64,000 bases of DNA from an uncultured Sphingomonas sp. (lineage in GTDB: Bacteria > Pseudomonadota > Alphaproteobacteria > Sphingomonadales > Sphingomonadaceae). The position numbers and the translations under genes are program-made. The notes under the pieces are model-generated. The model did not search any database. It was not told the DNA's origin and worked only from the letters and a program-made list of their open reading frames with translations. The stretch spans positions 62,001-126,000 of the forward strand of contig NZ_CAJXWX010000005.1 of assembly GCF_913062585.1 (NCBI RefSeq), in the 5' to 3' direction. Shown here one piece after another: positions 56,419 to 64,000 of the stretch (position 1 is the first letter of the stretch; each line of letters begins with the position of its first letter).

Positions 56419-56491
56419 TCGGGCGGGCGGGCTGGTCAGTTCCCGGCAGTTGCGCTACGCAACGTCGAAAGCCGTAACAAATGGAACGATC

Positions 56492-57895
56492 TTGACCCTG
56501 CCCGTCACCCCCGCGACCGCGCTCCCGCGCGGCGAAGACAGCGTCGCCGCGGTCAGCGTGACCGAGCTGTTCACCATCGGCATCGGCCCATCCAGCTCGC
56601 ACACGGTCGGACCGATGCGGGCGGCCAAGGCCTTTGCGATGGAGATGCTCGACACCGGCCTGGTGCCGGAGCGGGTGCAGGCGGAACTGTTCGGATCGCT
56701 GTCGCTGACCGGGCGCGGGCACCATAGCGATCGCGCGGTCCTGCTGGGCCTGGCGGGCGAGACGCCCGAGACGGTCGATCCCGATGCGATCGAAGCCATG
56801 CTGGCGGCGATCGCCGAGACGGGGCAGATCACGCTCGACGGACGGCACCCGATGCCGTTCGATTATGAGGCCGACCTGTTGTTCCGCCCCGGCTTCCTGC
56901 CCGCCCATCCGAACGGCATGGTCTTCACCGCCTTCCTGCCCGATGGCAGCGCGGTCGTCCGCCGCTTCTATTCGATCGGCGGCGGGGCGATCCGCATGGA
57001 GGGCGCCGAGTCGATGCGGACGAACCGGCGCCTCGCACATCCCTTCGCCTCGGGCGCGGAGTTGCTGGAGCGGACCGCGGAAACCGGGCTGTCGATCGCG
57101 CAGATCGTCCGTGCGAACGAGGCGGCATGGCGCGAGGACGGGGAGACCGACGCATTCCTGGACCGGGTGCGCGACGCAATGTGCGGCGCGATCGAACGCG
57201 GCTGTGCGGCGTCGGGCATCCTGCCGGGCGGGTTGAAGGTCCAGCGGCGAGCCCAGGCGATCCGGCAGAAGCTGCTCGACCGGGGCCCGCGCACCGACCC
57301 CAGCCTGGTGTTCGAATGGGTCAGCCTCTGGGCGCTGGCGGTCAATGAGGAGAATGCGGCGGGCGGCCGGGTCGTCACCGCACCGACCAATGGCGCGGCG
57401 GGGGTGATCCCGGCGGTGCTGCGCTATTACGAGACCTTCGTCCATGGCGCGACCCGCGACGGGGTTCGCACCCTGCTGCTGACGGCGGCGGCGGTGGGCA
57501 TGCTCTATAAGAAGCGGGCGTCCATCTCGGCGGCAGAAATGGGATGCCAGGGCGAGGTCGGGGTGGCCTGCTCGATGGCGGCGGCGGGGCTGGCGGCGGC
57601 GTTGGGCGGCAGCCCTGCGCAGGTTGAGAATGCCGCCGAGGTCGGCATGGAGCATAATCTGGGCCTGACCTGCGACCCGATCGGCGGGCTCGTCCAGATC
57701 CCGTGTATCGAGCGCAACACGATGGGGGCGATCAAGGCGATCAACGCCGCCTATCTGGCGCTGCACGGCGACGGCAAGCATATCGTCAGCTTGGATCAGG
57801 TGATCGAGACGATGCGCCAGACCGGCGAGGACATGAAGTCGCAATATAAGGAAACCAGCCTGGGCGGCCTGGCGGTCAACGTCGTCGAGTGCTGA
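56492..57895 (+). CDS. sdaA: L-serine ammonia-lyase, iron-sulfur type
   Basis: A 467-residue single-chain [4Fe-4S] enzyme that converts L-serine to pyruvate and ammonia. The beta domain begins [20 protein letters not shown]. The alpha domain has [18 protein letters not shown], the cluster cysteines in [14 protein letters not shown] and [15 protein letters not shown], and [12 protein letters not shown] at the very end. The terminal Cys matches the active-site tail residue described in the Legionella enzyme. No ATG is available at the right place. The TTG at 56492 gives the family length with GGAA just before it, and TTG 56450 is an alternative. It is convergent with thuA, stop codons abutting. 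Confidence 0.93.
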   Translation: MTLPVTPATALPRGEDSVAAVSVTELFTIGIGPSSSHTVGPMRAAKAFAMEMLDTGLVPERVQAELFGSLSLTGRGHHSDRAVLLGLAGETPETVDPDAIEAMLAAIAETGQITLDGRHPMPFDYEADLLFRPGFLPAHPNGMVFTAFLPDGSAVVRRFYSIGGGAIRMEGAESMRTNRRLAHPFASGAELLERTAETGLSIAQIVRANEAAWREDGETDAFLDRVRDAMCGAIERGCAASGILPGGLKVQRRAQAIRQKLLDRGPRTDPSLVFEWVSLWALAVNEENAAGGRVVTAPTNGAAGVIPAVLRYYETFVHGATRDGVRTLLLTAAAVGMLYKKRASISAAEMGCQGEVGVACSMAAAGLAAALGGSPAQVENAAEVGMEHNLGLTCDPIGGLVQIPCIERNTMGAIKAINAAYLALHGDGKHIVSLDQVIETMRQTGEDMKSQYKETSLGGLAVNVVEC

Positions 57896-58690
57896 TCACC
57901 GCGCCGCCGCCCAGCGCACCGCGTTGGTCAGGATGTGGCGGTAATCGGGGTCGTCATAAAGTTCGGGCTCATGCCCCATGGCCGAATAAAAGACCCGGCC
58001 CTTTGTGCGCGGGTTGATCCACATGATCGGATGCGTGCCCATGCGCAGCCGGTCGCCAGGGCGGTAGCTGGCCTCGTCGATCTGCGCGAGGATCGTCATG
58101 CCTTTGGCGGCGGGATTGTTCGTAAAGCTGTACCATTCGTCGCGTGGCGCCCAGGGCGTCCTGACTCCGGCCATGATCGGATGGCGTGTCTGGACGATCT
58201 CGACCCGGGCGGGCTGGATATGGTCGGCGCCGCCCGGATGGCCGGTGAAGGTCGTGCCGATGATGGTGTCGACATACCAGGGCGCGGTGTGGCTGTCGTC
58301 GCCCGCCGCATGGAGCGCGACCACGCCCCCGCCGCGCGCGACGAAGCGAGCGAAGGCGGCTTGTTGCTCGGGCGTCAGAAAGTCGCCGCTCGCACTGTTC
58401 AGCACCACGACGGAGAAATGGGAAAGCTGGTCGTCGTTGAAGACGGCCGCATTCTCGGTGGTGAAGCTCGGACGACCGAGCCGCTTTGCGATGTCGGCCA
58501 GCACCGCGTTGGAATGCGGGATATGCTCGAAGTGCCGCCAGCCATTGGTCTTGGAAACGATAAGGACGCCGCGTTTCAGCCCGGCGGGCAGGGTAGGGGC
58601 GACGGTGTCGACGGTGCGGCCCGGCAGATGCGGGTCCGATGGCGCCTGCGCCACCGCGATCAATGCGATCATCACCAGTGTTTTCAGCAT
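57896..58690 (-). CDS. ThuA-like (trehalose utilisation) domain protein, exported
   Basis: A 264-residue protein with a signal peptide (MLKTLVMIALIAVAQA) and one ThuA domain, a class I glutamine-amidotransferase-like fold. Motifs are KTNGWRHFEHIP, LNSASGDFLTPEQQ, FVARGGGVVALHAAGDD and the HPIMWINPRTKGRVFYSAMG segment near the end. The family is tied to sugar or polysaccharide metabolism, but its reaction is unsettled. The ATG at 58690 was preferred because GGGAG lies about seven bases upstream; in-frame ATG 58693 is also possible. It is not linked to a sugar operon here. A large palindromic element separates it from the efflux operon. Confidence 0.85.
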   Translation of the reverse strand: MLKTLVMIALIAVAQAPSDPHLPGRTVDTVAPTLPAGLKRGVLIVSKTNGWRHFEHIPHSNAVLADIAKRLGRPSFTTENAAVFNDDQLSHFSVVVLNSASGDFLTPEQQAAFARFVARGGGVVALHAAGDDSHTAPWYVDTIIGTTFTGHPGGADHIQPARVEIVQTRHPIMAGVRTPWAPRDEWYSFTNNPAAKGMTILAQIDEASYRPGDRLRMGTHPIMWINPRTKGRVFYSAMGHEPELYDDPDYRHILTNAVRWAAAR

Positions 58691-58742
58691 CATCCATCTC
58701 CCTTTTGGGGGAGCGTAGCAAGCTGAAGGCGAAGGGCAATTC

Positions 58743-58859
58743 ATTCCTCCCCTGCAAGGGGAGGTGGCAGTCCGCAGGACTGACGGAGGGGTGTCACCAT
58801 CAGCGGGGACACCCCTCCACCAGCTTCGCTGGTCCCCCTCCCCTTACAGGGGAGGAATT
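58743..58859. repeat. Large nested palindromic element, copy 4 (type I)
   Basis: The outer ends ATTCCTCCCC and GGGGAGGAAT frame hairpins CCCCTGCAAGGGG, AGTCCGCAGGACT, the pairing arms GGAGGGGTGTC and GACACCCCTCC, then ACCAGCTTCGCTGGT and a terminal CCCCTTACAGGGG. Read in reverse complement it aligns with the element at 35081-35203 along its whole length. It lies between the thuA and efflux genes. Confidence 0.9.
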
Positions 58860-58862
58860 GGC

Positions 58863-60422
58863 TTAGTCCGCCGCGATCGGGCCGTCATGCGGCTTGGGGC
58901 GCCGGGTGAACCAGGTCAGCGCCGCCAGCACGATGCAGAGCCAGGCCGAGACATAGAAGATGTCGGTCGAGGCCAGCAGATAGGCCTGGCCGACCATCTG
59001 ACGCGTGACGGCGGCGGCGGCCTGGGTATCGGTCAGGCCCAGATGGTTGAGTCCGGTCCGCGCCATCTGCCACACCGGATTCTGCCCGATCGCGTCGGAC
59101 AGATGCGCCTGGTGCATCGCCTCGCGCCGGTCCCACATGGTCGTGGTCAGCGACGCGGCGAAGCTGCCCGCCGTGATACGCGCGAAGTTCGAGATGCCGG
59201 TGGCCGAGGGGATGCGGGCCTGCGGCACGCCGTCCAGCGCAATGGTCAGCATCGCCAGGAAGAAGGTGCTCATCGCGATCCCCTGCACCATCAGCGGCAG
59301 GACGAAATCGCTGAAGCTGGCCGAGGTGTTGAGCCCCGATCGCATCCAATAGGACAGGCCGAAGGCGGCAAAGGCGATGGTCGCCATGATCCGCGCATCG
59401 ACCTTGCCCGACAGGCGCGCGACGATGGGGGTGAGGACCACCGCCACCGCCCCGCTGGGCGCGGCGACCAGGCCGGCCCAGGTCGCGGTATAGCCGAGCT
59501 GCGTCTGGAGCCAGAGCGGCAGCAGCAGCGTGTTGGCGAAGAACACCGCATAGCCCAGGCAGAAGGACAGCGTCCCGATGCTGAAATTCCGACCCTTGAA
59601 CAGCGACAGGTCGACCGCCGGATTGGCGTCGGTCAACTCCCAGATCAGCCAGGCGACAAAACCGACGATGGCGATCACGGTCATCACCACGATCCGGGTC
59701 GAATGGAACCAGTCGTCATTCTTGCCCAGGTCGAGCATCATCTGGAGAGCGCCGACCCAGACGACCAGCATGATCAGGCCAACCTTGTCGATCGGCAGGT
59801 TGCGGGTCGGCGTCTCGCGGCTCGACAGGCCGCGCCAGCATACGCCCGCGCAGAACAGGCCGACCGGCACGTTGATCAGGAAGATCCAGCTCCAATGATA
59901 ATTGTCGGAGATATATCCGCCCAGGATCGGCCCCATGATCGGTGCGACGAGCGTCGTCATCGACCAGATGCCGAGTGCGGTCGACCGCTTTTGCGGCGGG
60001 AAGATCGAGATCAGCAGCGCCTGGCTGCCCGGGATCATCGGCCCCGACACCGCGCCCTGCAGCACGCGGAAACCGATCAGCGAGGACAGGTCCCACGCGA
60101 TGCCGCACAGGAAGGAGGCGATGGTGAACAGGAAGACCGAGACGCAGAAGGTGCGCACCACCCCGAACTTGCCCATCAGCCAGCCGGTCAGCGGCACCGC
60201 CACGCCGTTGGCGACGGCGAAGGCGGTGACGACCCAGGTCGAATTGTCCGAACTGACGCCCAGATTGCCCGCGATGGTGGGTAGCGAGACGTTGGCGATG
60301 GTCGAATCGAGCACCTGCATGAAGGTGCCGAGCGCGAGGGCGAAGGCGATCAGCGCCAGCGAGGCGCCTTTCAGCGGTGCGGGGCCGTCCCCCGCACCCG
60401 CCTGAGCGGGGGAGCCGGCCAT
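58863..60422 (-). CDS. MFS drug efflux permease, DHA2 (EmrB/14-TMS) family
   Basis: A 519-residue inner-membrane proton antiporter with about 14 transmembrane segments. The DHA2 hallmarks are LGTFMQVLDSTIANVSLPTI near the N terminus, GWLMGKFGVVRTF in the 2-3 loop and FRVLQGAVSGPMIPGSQALL (motif C-like). It works with the membrane-fusion subunit encoded just upstream and the NodT-type channel to expel hydrophobic drugs across both membranes. Its start overlaps the stop of the adaptor gene by one base. Last gene of the MarR-led operon. Confidence 0.95.
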   Translation of the reverse strand: MAGSPAQAGAGDGPAPLKGASLALIAFALALGTFMQVLDSTIANVSLPTIAGNLGVSSDNSTWVVTAFAVANGVAVPLTGWLMGKFGVVRTFCVSVFLFTIASFLCGIAWDLSSLIGFRVLQGAVSGPMIPGSQALLISIFPPQKRSTALGIWSMTTLVAPIMGPILGGYISDNYHWSWIFLINVPVGLFCAGVCWRGLSSRETPTRNLPIDKVGLIMLVVWVGALQMMLDLGKNDDWFHSTRIVVMTVIAIVGFVAWLIWELTDANPAVDLSLFKGRNFSIGTLSFCLGYAVFFANTLLLPLWLQTQLGYTATWAGLVAAPSGAVAVVLTPIVARLSGKVDARIMATIAFAAFGLSYWMRSGLNTSASFSDFVLPLMVQGIAMSTFFLAMLTIALDGVPQARIPSATGISNFARITAGSFAASLTTTMWDRREAMHQAHLSDAIGQNPVWQMARTGLNHLGLTDTQAAAAVTRQMVGQAYLLASTDIFYVSAWLCIVLAALTWFTRRPKPHDGPIAAD

Positions 60423-61600
60423 CAGCGATTGGCCGCGATGATCTGCGTGATCCGGGCCTCGATCGCCGGATCATTGCCGTCGGTTGCCCGGGTGCTGGCC
60501 ACCGGGGTCGCGGCGGACCCGATGCGCGGACCGTTCTGATCGGCGGTATCGACGGTCACGGTCGCCGACAGGCCGACGCGAAGCGGGTTCTGGCGCAGCT
60601 CGTTGGCGTTCAGGGCAATGCGCACCGGCACGCGCTGGACGATCTTGATCCAGTTGCCGCTGGCGTTCTGCGGCGGCAGCAGCGCGAAGGCATTGCCGCT
60701 GCCGGCGCCCAGGCCGACGACCTTGCCGTGATAGACGATCTTGCCGCCATACATGTCGGCGGTGATCGTCGCGGGCTGGCCGATGCGGATGTCGCGCAGC
60801 TGGGTCTCGCGGAAATTGGCATCGACCCAGAGGCGGTCGAGCGGCACCACCGCCATCAGCGGGGTTCCGGCCGCGACCTGCTGCCCGACCTGTACCGTCC
60901 GCTGGGCGACGACGCCGTCGATGGGCGCGACGACATGCATATGGCTGCGCGCGATGGCGGCGCGGCGATAGGCGGCGATGGCGGCGAGGACGGCCGGGTT
61001 GGTGTTCACATCCGTTCCCTGCACGGTGGTCCGGGCCTGGGCGGCCTGGGCACGGGCGAGCGCCAGATTGGCGGTCGCGACCTTCACCGCGTCGGCGGCG
61101 TGGGACAGTTCCTCACCCGACACCGCACCCTCGGCGGCGGCGCCCTGGCGGCGGGCATAGTCGGCGCGCGCGCGGGTCAGCTCGGCCTGGGCCTGGACGA
61201 TGGCGGCGCCGCTCTGATTAACCTTGGTGAAGTCGGCGCGGGTGGCGCGGACCGCACGCGCCAGCTCGGCGGCGGCGGAGGCAAGACCCACATCGGCGGT
61301 GGCCGGGTCCAGGTCGATCAGCGGCTCGCCTGCCTTCACCGTCTGGGTATTGTCGGCATGGATGGCCAGCACCTGACCCGGATCGCGCGCGGTGATCGCC
61401 ACGACATCGCCCGCGACATAGGCGTCGTCGGTTTCCTCTTCCGGCTTGGCGAGCAGGAAGTGGAACACCGCCCATACGATCGCGGCGATCACCACGATAA
61501 TGGCGAGGATGGTCAGGCCGGTCTTGCGCGCCCTCGGCTTGCCGCCGGTCGGCGACTGGGTCGTGGGGGAGGAGGGGGCGGCGGCTTCGGTGTCGCTCAT
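60422..61600 (-). CDS. HlyD/EmrA-family membrane-fusion protein
   Basis: A 392-residue adaptor of a tripartite efflux pump. A cytosolic Pro- and Ser-rich N terminus (about 1-25) is followed by one transmembrane anchor (ILAIIVVIAAIVWAVFHFLL). A first lipoyl half with VLAIHADNTQTVKAGEPLI comes next, a coiled-coil hairpin of about 100 residues rich in Ala and Arg, a second lipoyl half (VVAPIDGVVAQRTVQVGQQV) and a beta-barrel domain. It bridges the DHA2 permease and the outer-membrane factor. It overlaps the upstream gene by ATGA and the downstream gene by one base. Confidence 0.95.
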   Translation of the reverse strand: MSDTEAAAPSSPTTQSPTGGKPRARKTGLTILAIIVVIAAIVWAVFHFLLAKPEEETDDAYVAGDVVAITARDPGQVLAIHADNTQTVKAGEPLIDLDPATADVGLASAAAELARAVRATRADFTKVNQSGAAIVQAQAELTRARADYARRQGAAAEGAVSGEELSHAADAVKVATANLALARAQAAQARTTVQGTDVNTNPAVLAAIAAYRRAAIARSHMHVVAPIDGVVAQRTVQVGQQVAAGTPLMAVVPLDRLWVDANFRETQLRDIRIGQPATITADMYGGKIVYHGKVVGLGAGSGNAFALLPPQNASGNWIKIVQRVPVRIALNANELRQNPLRVGLSATVTVDTADQNGPRIGSAATPVASTRATDGNDPAIEARITQIIAANR

Positions 61601-63000
61601 TGTGTGATACCCTGCGAAGAAGAGGAGAAACCGCCCCCAAGGGCGACGGCCAGCGCGATGCGCGCCTGGACCGCGTCGGCGGCGAGATTGGCGTCGGCCT
61701 GATCGGATTCGAGTTGGCGGATGTCGGGGTCGATCAGCCCCAGTTGCGATTGCAGCCCGCTCGACACGCGGATCGCGTTCAGGCGGCGTGTCTCGGACAG
61801 GCCGCGCGTGACCTCGGCCTGGCGGGCGCGCTCGGTGGCGATGCTCCGGCTCCGCGTCACGGCATCGGCCGCCTCGCGCACCGCGCCGACGATGCGGTTG
61901 TTATAGTCGGCCGTGGCCAGATCCAGCGCGGCGGTCGCCCCGGCCAGCCCGGCGCGCAGCCGTCCGCTGTCGAAGATCGGCAGATGGATGGCCGGCCCCG
62001 CCGCCAGCGCACCCGCATCAGCGGTGAACAGATTGCCCAGCCCCACCGCCTGGAAACCCGCCAGCGCGGCCAGGTTGATATTGGGCAGGAACGCCTTGCG
62101 CGCGACCTCCTGTCCCTTTTCGGCGGCGTCGATCCGGGCGAGCGCGGCGGCGATGTCCGGGCGTCGCGACAGAAGGTCGGCCGGGATGGTGGCCGGGATG
62201 GGGAGGGCGGCGTCGAAGGCCAGCTTTGTCGGCGCGATGGTGGCGGCATAGTCGAGGCCATGGCCGGTCAGCGCCGCCAGGGCGTTGCGCGACAGTGCCG
62301 CCTGCGCCTCGGACCGGGCCAGCGCGACCTGTGCCTGGGCGAGCAGCGTCTGCGCGCTCGAGGCGTCGATCTGGCTGGCGAGCTGATGCCGGATCCGCGC
62401 CTGGACCAGCCCCAGCGAGCGGGTGCGCGTCGTGATCGTCTGGCGCGCGATCGCCGCCTGCCGCTCGGCGCGGGCCAGTTCGACATAGGTCTGCGCCACC
62501 GACCCCGCGAGCGCCAGCCGCGCCGCCGTCACGTCGAGCGCCGCCGCGCGGGTCGAGGCGCGCGCCGCCTCGATCGCCGCCGCCTGCCGTCCGAACAGGT
62601 CGATCGTCCAGTTCAGATTGGCCTGCGCCTGGCCCAGCCATTGCAGCGTGCCGCCATAGGGGGGCGGGATGATGTAGCGGCCGGACAGCCGGTTATACTG
62701 CTCCTGCGCATCGAGCGTGACCGACGGCCCGTCATCGGCGCGGCGGGTGGCCAGCACCGACTCGGCCTGGCGCAGGCGGGCGAGCGCGATGTCGAGCGAG
62801 GGATTGCCGGCCAGCGCGTCACCGACGATCCGGTCGAGTTGCGCATCGCCCAGCCCGCGCCACCAGTCGGCGGCGACCAGCGGCGCTTGCGCATTGCCCA
62901 GGCCCAGCGTCTCGGGCGGGGTGGCCGTGATGGCGGGATGCGCCTGCGGTACCGAACAGCCCGCCAGCAGCAATCCGATCGAAAATGCGAACCGCTTCAT
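61597..63000 (-). CDS. NodT-family outer-membrane efflux lipoprotein
   Basis: A 467-residue outer-membrane factor. The signal peptide ends in a lipobox (FSIGLLLAGCSVPQ), as is usual for the NodT/CusC/OprM branch. Two OEP repeats follow: DALAGNPSLDIALARLRQAE opens the first, and LSRRPDIAAALARIDAAEKG the second. Later motifs are NLFTADAGALAAGPAIHLPI and SGLQSQLGLIDPDIRQLESD. It is a different branch from the two TolC-like proteins elsewhere in the window. It overlaps marR (ATGA) and the adaptor gene (ATGA). Confidence 0.94.
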   Translation of the reverse strand: MKRFAFSIGLLLAGCSVPQAHPAITATPPETLGLGNAQAPLVAADWWRGLGDAQLDRIVGDALAGNPSLDIALARLRQAESVLATRRADDGPSVTLDAQEQYNRLSGRYIIPPPYGGTLQWLGQAQANLNWTIDLFGRQAAAIEAARASTRAAALDVTAARLALAGSVAQTYVELARAERQAAIARQTITTRTRSLGLVQARIRHQLASQIDASSAQTLLAQAQVALARSEAQAALSRNALAALTGHGLDYAATIAPTKLAFDAALPIPATIPADLLSRRPDIAAALARIDAAEKGQEVARKAFLPNINLAALAGFQAVGLGNLFTADAGALAAGPAIHLPIFDSGRLRAGLAGATAALDLATADYNNRIVGAVREAADAVTRSRSIATERARQAEVTRGLSETRRLNAIRVSSGLQSQLGLIDPDIRQLESDQADANLAADAVQARIALAVALGGGFSSSSQGITQ

Positions 63001-63449
63001 GCCACCGTCTCCAGCTTGTTGCGCAGGCGCTGCAGGTCGCCGACGAAGCGTTCGATCTCTTCGTGCGACCAGTCGGCCAGCCAGTCATTCCATTGCGCGA
63101 CGACCTTGGCCTTGCACCGATCGGAAACGACATTCCCGGCATCGGTCAGCGAAAGGCGGACCACGCGGCGATCCTCGGTGCAGCGGCAGCGCTGGATCAA
63201 GCCGCGCTCCTCCAGCGTGTCGACGATCCGGGTCGTCGCGCCGGTGTCGTGGCAAAGATGTCGCGCCAGTTCCGCCGCCGTACCCCCGACGCCATATTGC
63301 AGCGCCATCAGCGCGCTCCACTGGACATGGGTGACTTCCTCATCGGCGAAGACGGGTTCCACGCCGATCCGGGCAAGCTGGAACACGCGCTTGGTCAGAT
63401 ATCCGACCGCACGCTCGGGATCGAAAGGGTCAGGGCAGTGCTGCGTCAT
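62997..63449 (-). CDS. MarR-family transcriptional regulator
   Basis: A 150-residue winged-helix repressor. The N-terminal dimerisation helix (RAVGYLTKRVFQLARIGVEP) precedes the DNA-binding wing with WSALMALQYGVGGTAAELAR, TTRIVDTLEERGLIQR and the wing RCTEDRRVVRLSLTDAG. It heads the efflux operon and most likely represses it, releasing when a drug or phenolic ligand binds. A near-perfect palindrome at 63469-63484, 20 bp before the start codon, is the likely operator. Confidence 0.92.
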   Translation of the reverse strand: MTQHCPDPFDPERAVGYLTKRVFQLARIGVEPVFADEEVTHVQWSALMALQYGVGGTAAELARHLCHDTGATTRIVDTLEERGLIQRCRCTEDRRVVRLSLTDAGNVVSDRCKAKVVAQWNDWLADWSHEEIERFVGDLQRLRNKLETVA

Positions 63450-63468
63450 ATCGCTGCCATGGCAATGA

Positions 63469-63484
63469 TTGCCTGAGCAGTCAA
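63469..63484. promoter_or_regulatory. Candidate MarR operator TTGCCTGAGCAGTCAA
   Basis: The 16-bp site has the dyad pattern TTGnCTGnnCAGnCAA, so 14 of 16 positions are symmetric. It lies 20-35 bp upstream of marR, downstream of a TTATAA element that could be the -10. This is the common position and form of an autoregulatory MarR site. Confidence 0.6.
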
Positions 63485-63583
63485 TTCTCGTTGCGTTTAT
63501 AACATGAATTTCATCGACGGTATGGCTTGGGCTCCGACCTCGATCCGTCCGTCCATGAGGTTCCCATGCCCCGCCAAAGCAAG

Positions 63584-63618
63584 AACGGCGCGGACAGCGT
63601 CATGCCGTCCGCGCCGTT
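63584..63618 (-). terminator. Hairpin terminator of the TPR gene
   Basis: AACGGCGCGGAC and GTCCGCGCCGTT form a perfect 12-bp stem with an 11-base loop, 26 bp after the end of the TPR gene. On the minus strand it is followed by CTTGCTTT, a weak T-rich tail. Confidence 0.7.
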
Positions 63619-63643
63619 CGTTCGGCCCCCAACAGGGTCGGGA

Positions 63644-64000
63644 TTATTTCTGGGCCTTGTAGCGCGGCTGCACCCGACCGGCTTCGTCGGCGGCCTGGCG
63701 GATCAGCTGGACGTTGCGCTTGATCGAGGCGGCGAGGGTGGTGCGGATCGCCTCGTCCGCGTCCGATCCGGCGGGCACCTCGCGCAGCAATTGCAGCCAT
63801 TCGCCAATGGCTTCGTCATGCTGGCCCTTGAAGTCCTTTTCCATCGCGAAATAGAAACGGGCGCGCGGATCGCGCGGGTCGAGCGCCAGCGCCTTTCGGA
63901 ATGCCTCGGCCGCGCCGGTGGGCAGGCCCACGCCTTCGGCCTTGCTGGTCTGCATCAGCGTCTCGCCCAGGGCGGACCAGGCCAGTGGCTGGTTGGGGTT
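63644..64000 (-). CDS. Tetratricopeptide-repeat protein, C-terminal fragment (CcmI/CcmH-like)
   Basis: The gene runs off the window; 119 codons are visible, beginning NPNQPLAWSALGETLMQTSK. Two TPR-type units are clear: AAEAFRKALALDPRDPRARF, and FAMEKDFKGQHDEAIGEWLQLLREVPAGS. A helical tail follows. The spacing and the wording of the repeats resemble the C-terminal part of the cytochrome c biogenesis protein CcmI. That protein holds apocytochrome c for haem attachment, which would fit with the c-type cytochrome in this genome. With only the C terminus visible, other periplasmic TPR proteins cannot be excluded. Confidence 0.65.
   Translation of the reverse strand, partial: NPNQPLAWSALGETLMQTSKAEGVGLPTGAAEAFRKALALDPRDPRARFYFAMEKDFKGQHDEAIGEWLQLLREVPAGSDADEAIRTTLAASIKRNVQLIRQAADEAGRVQPRYKAQK

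Noticed and set aside
35081..58859. Large palindromic elements as a CRISPR array or transposon ends
   Set aside because: They are dispersed, not tandem with spacers, and no transposase or cas gene is adjacent. Internal structure is hairpin-based and not terminal inverted repeats flanking cargo.

Overview
The window is GC-rich, densely coded chromosomal DNA of an alphaproteobacterium, most likely a Sphingomonas-type sphingomonad. The evidence is gene content: a FecA-like TonB-dependent receptor, a PopZ-type polar protein, LOV and HWE-family signalling kinases, sphingomonad-style palindromic intergenic repeats, and a bamA-skp-fabZ cluster that lacks the lpxD and lpxA genes normally found there. 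That loss fits a sphingolipid outer membrane without classical lipid A. I see no insertion sequence, prophage, CRISPR array or rRNA. One tRNA (Cys) is present. The species is inferred, not proven.

Layout. Positions 1-10030 hold an acid phosphatase fragment, a TonB receptor, and a divergent, translationally coupled operon: ATP-dependent 5-oxoprolinase, DUF969 and DUF979 membrane proteins, and a DUF2891 protein. A GntR/FCD regulator closes this block, which looks like a pyroglutamate uptake and catabolism locus. Positions 10100-14745 are a glycerol locus: glpR and glpD on one strand, glpK and tpiA on the other, with repeated CGAAA-type half-sites between them. Positions 14711-23621 encode a two-component system with a degenerate NtrC-like regulator, divergent from a MacAB/TolC-like export operon that carries a DUF2807 (GIN-head) protein between the ATPase and the permease.

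Positions 23656-28041 are an overlapping operon of a short LOV photoreceptor, a giant CheB-CheR-PAS-HWE kinase and a single-domain receiver. An M61 protease and tRNA-Cys follow. Positions 30557-37942 are pcm, tolC, a PopZ-like gene, a LOV hybrid histidine kinase and valS. Both LOV loci have a GGAAC-N16/17-GGTT motif upstream, like a general-stress (EcfG) promoter. Positions 38086-43779 hold a KefB-type antiporter, a lipoprotein cytochrome c, icd, psd, pssA and a small membrane protein.

Positions 44148-55951 are the core cluster rpsB-tsf-pyrH-frr-uppS-cdsA-dxr-rseP-bamA-skp-fabZ-rpmE, linking translation, isoprenoid and phospholipid synthesis, and outer-membrane assembly. Positions 56104-58690 carry a PilZ protein, L-serine dehydratase and a ThuA-like protein. 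Positions 58863-63449 are a MarR-controlled EmrAB/NodT-type tripartite efflux operon, and the window ends inside a TPR (CcmI-like) gene.

Two families of intergenic palindromes stand out: four large nested elements (35081, 37944, 46142, 58743) and five short elements around 40.5 and 46.3 kb. All gene calls rest on reading the translations. No database search was run.
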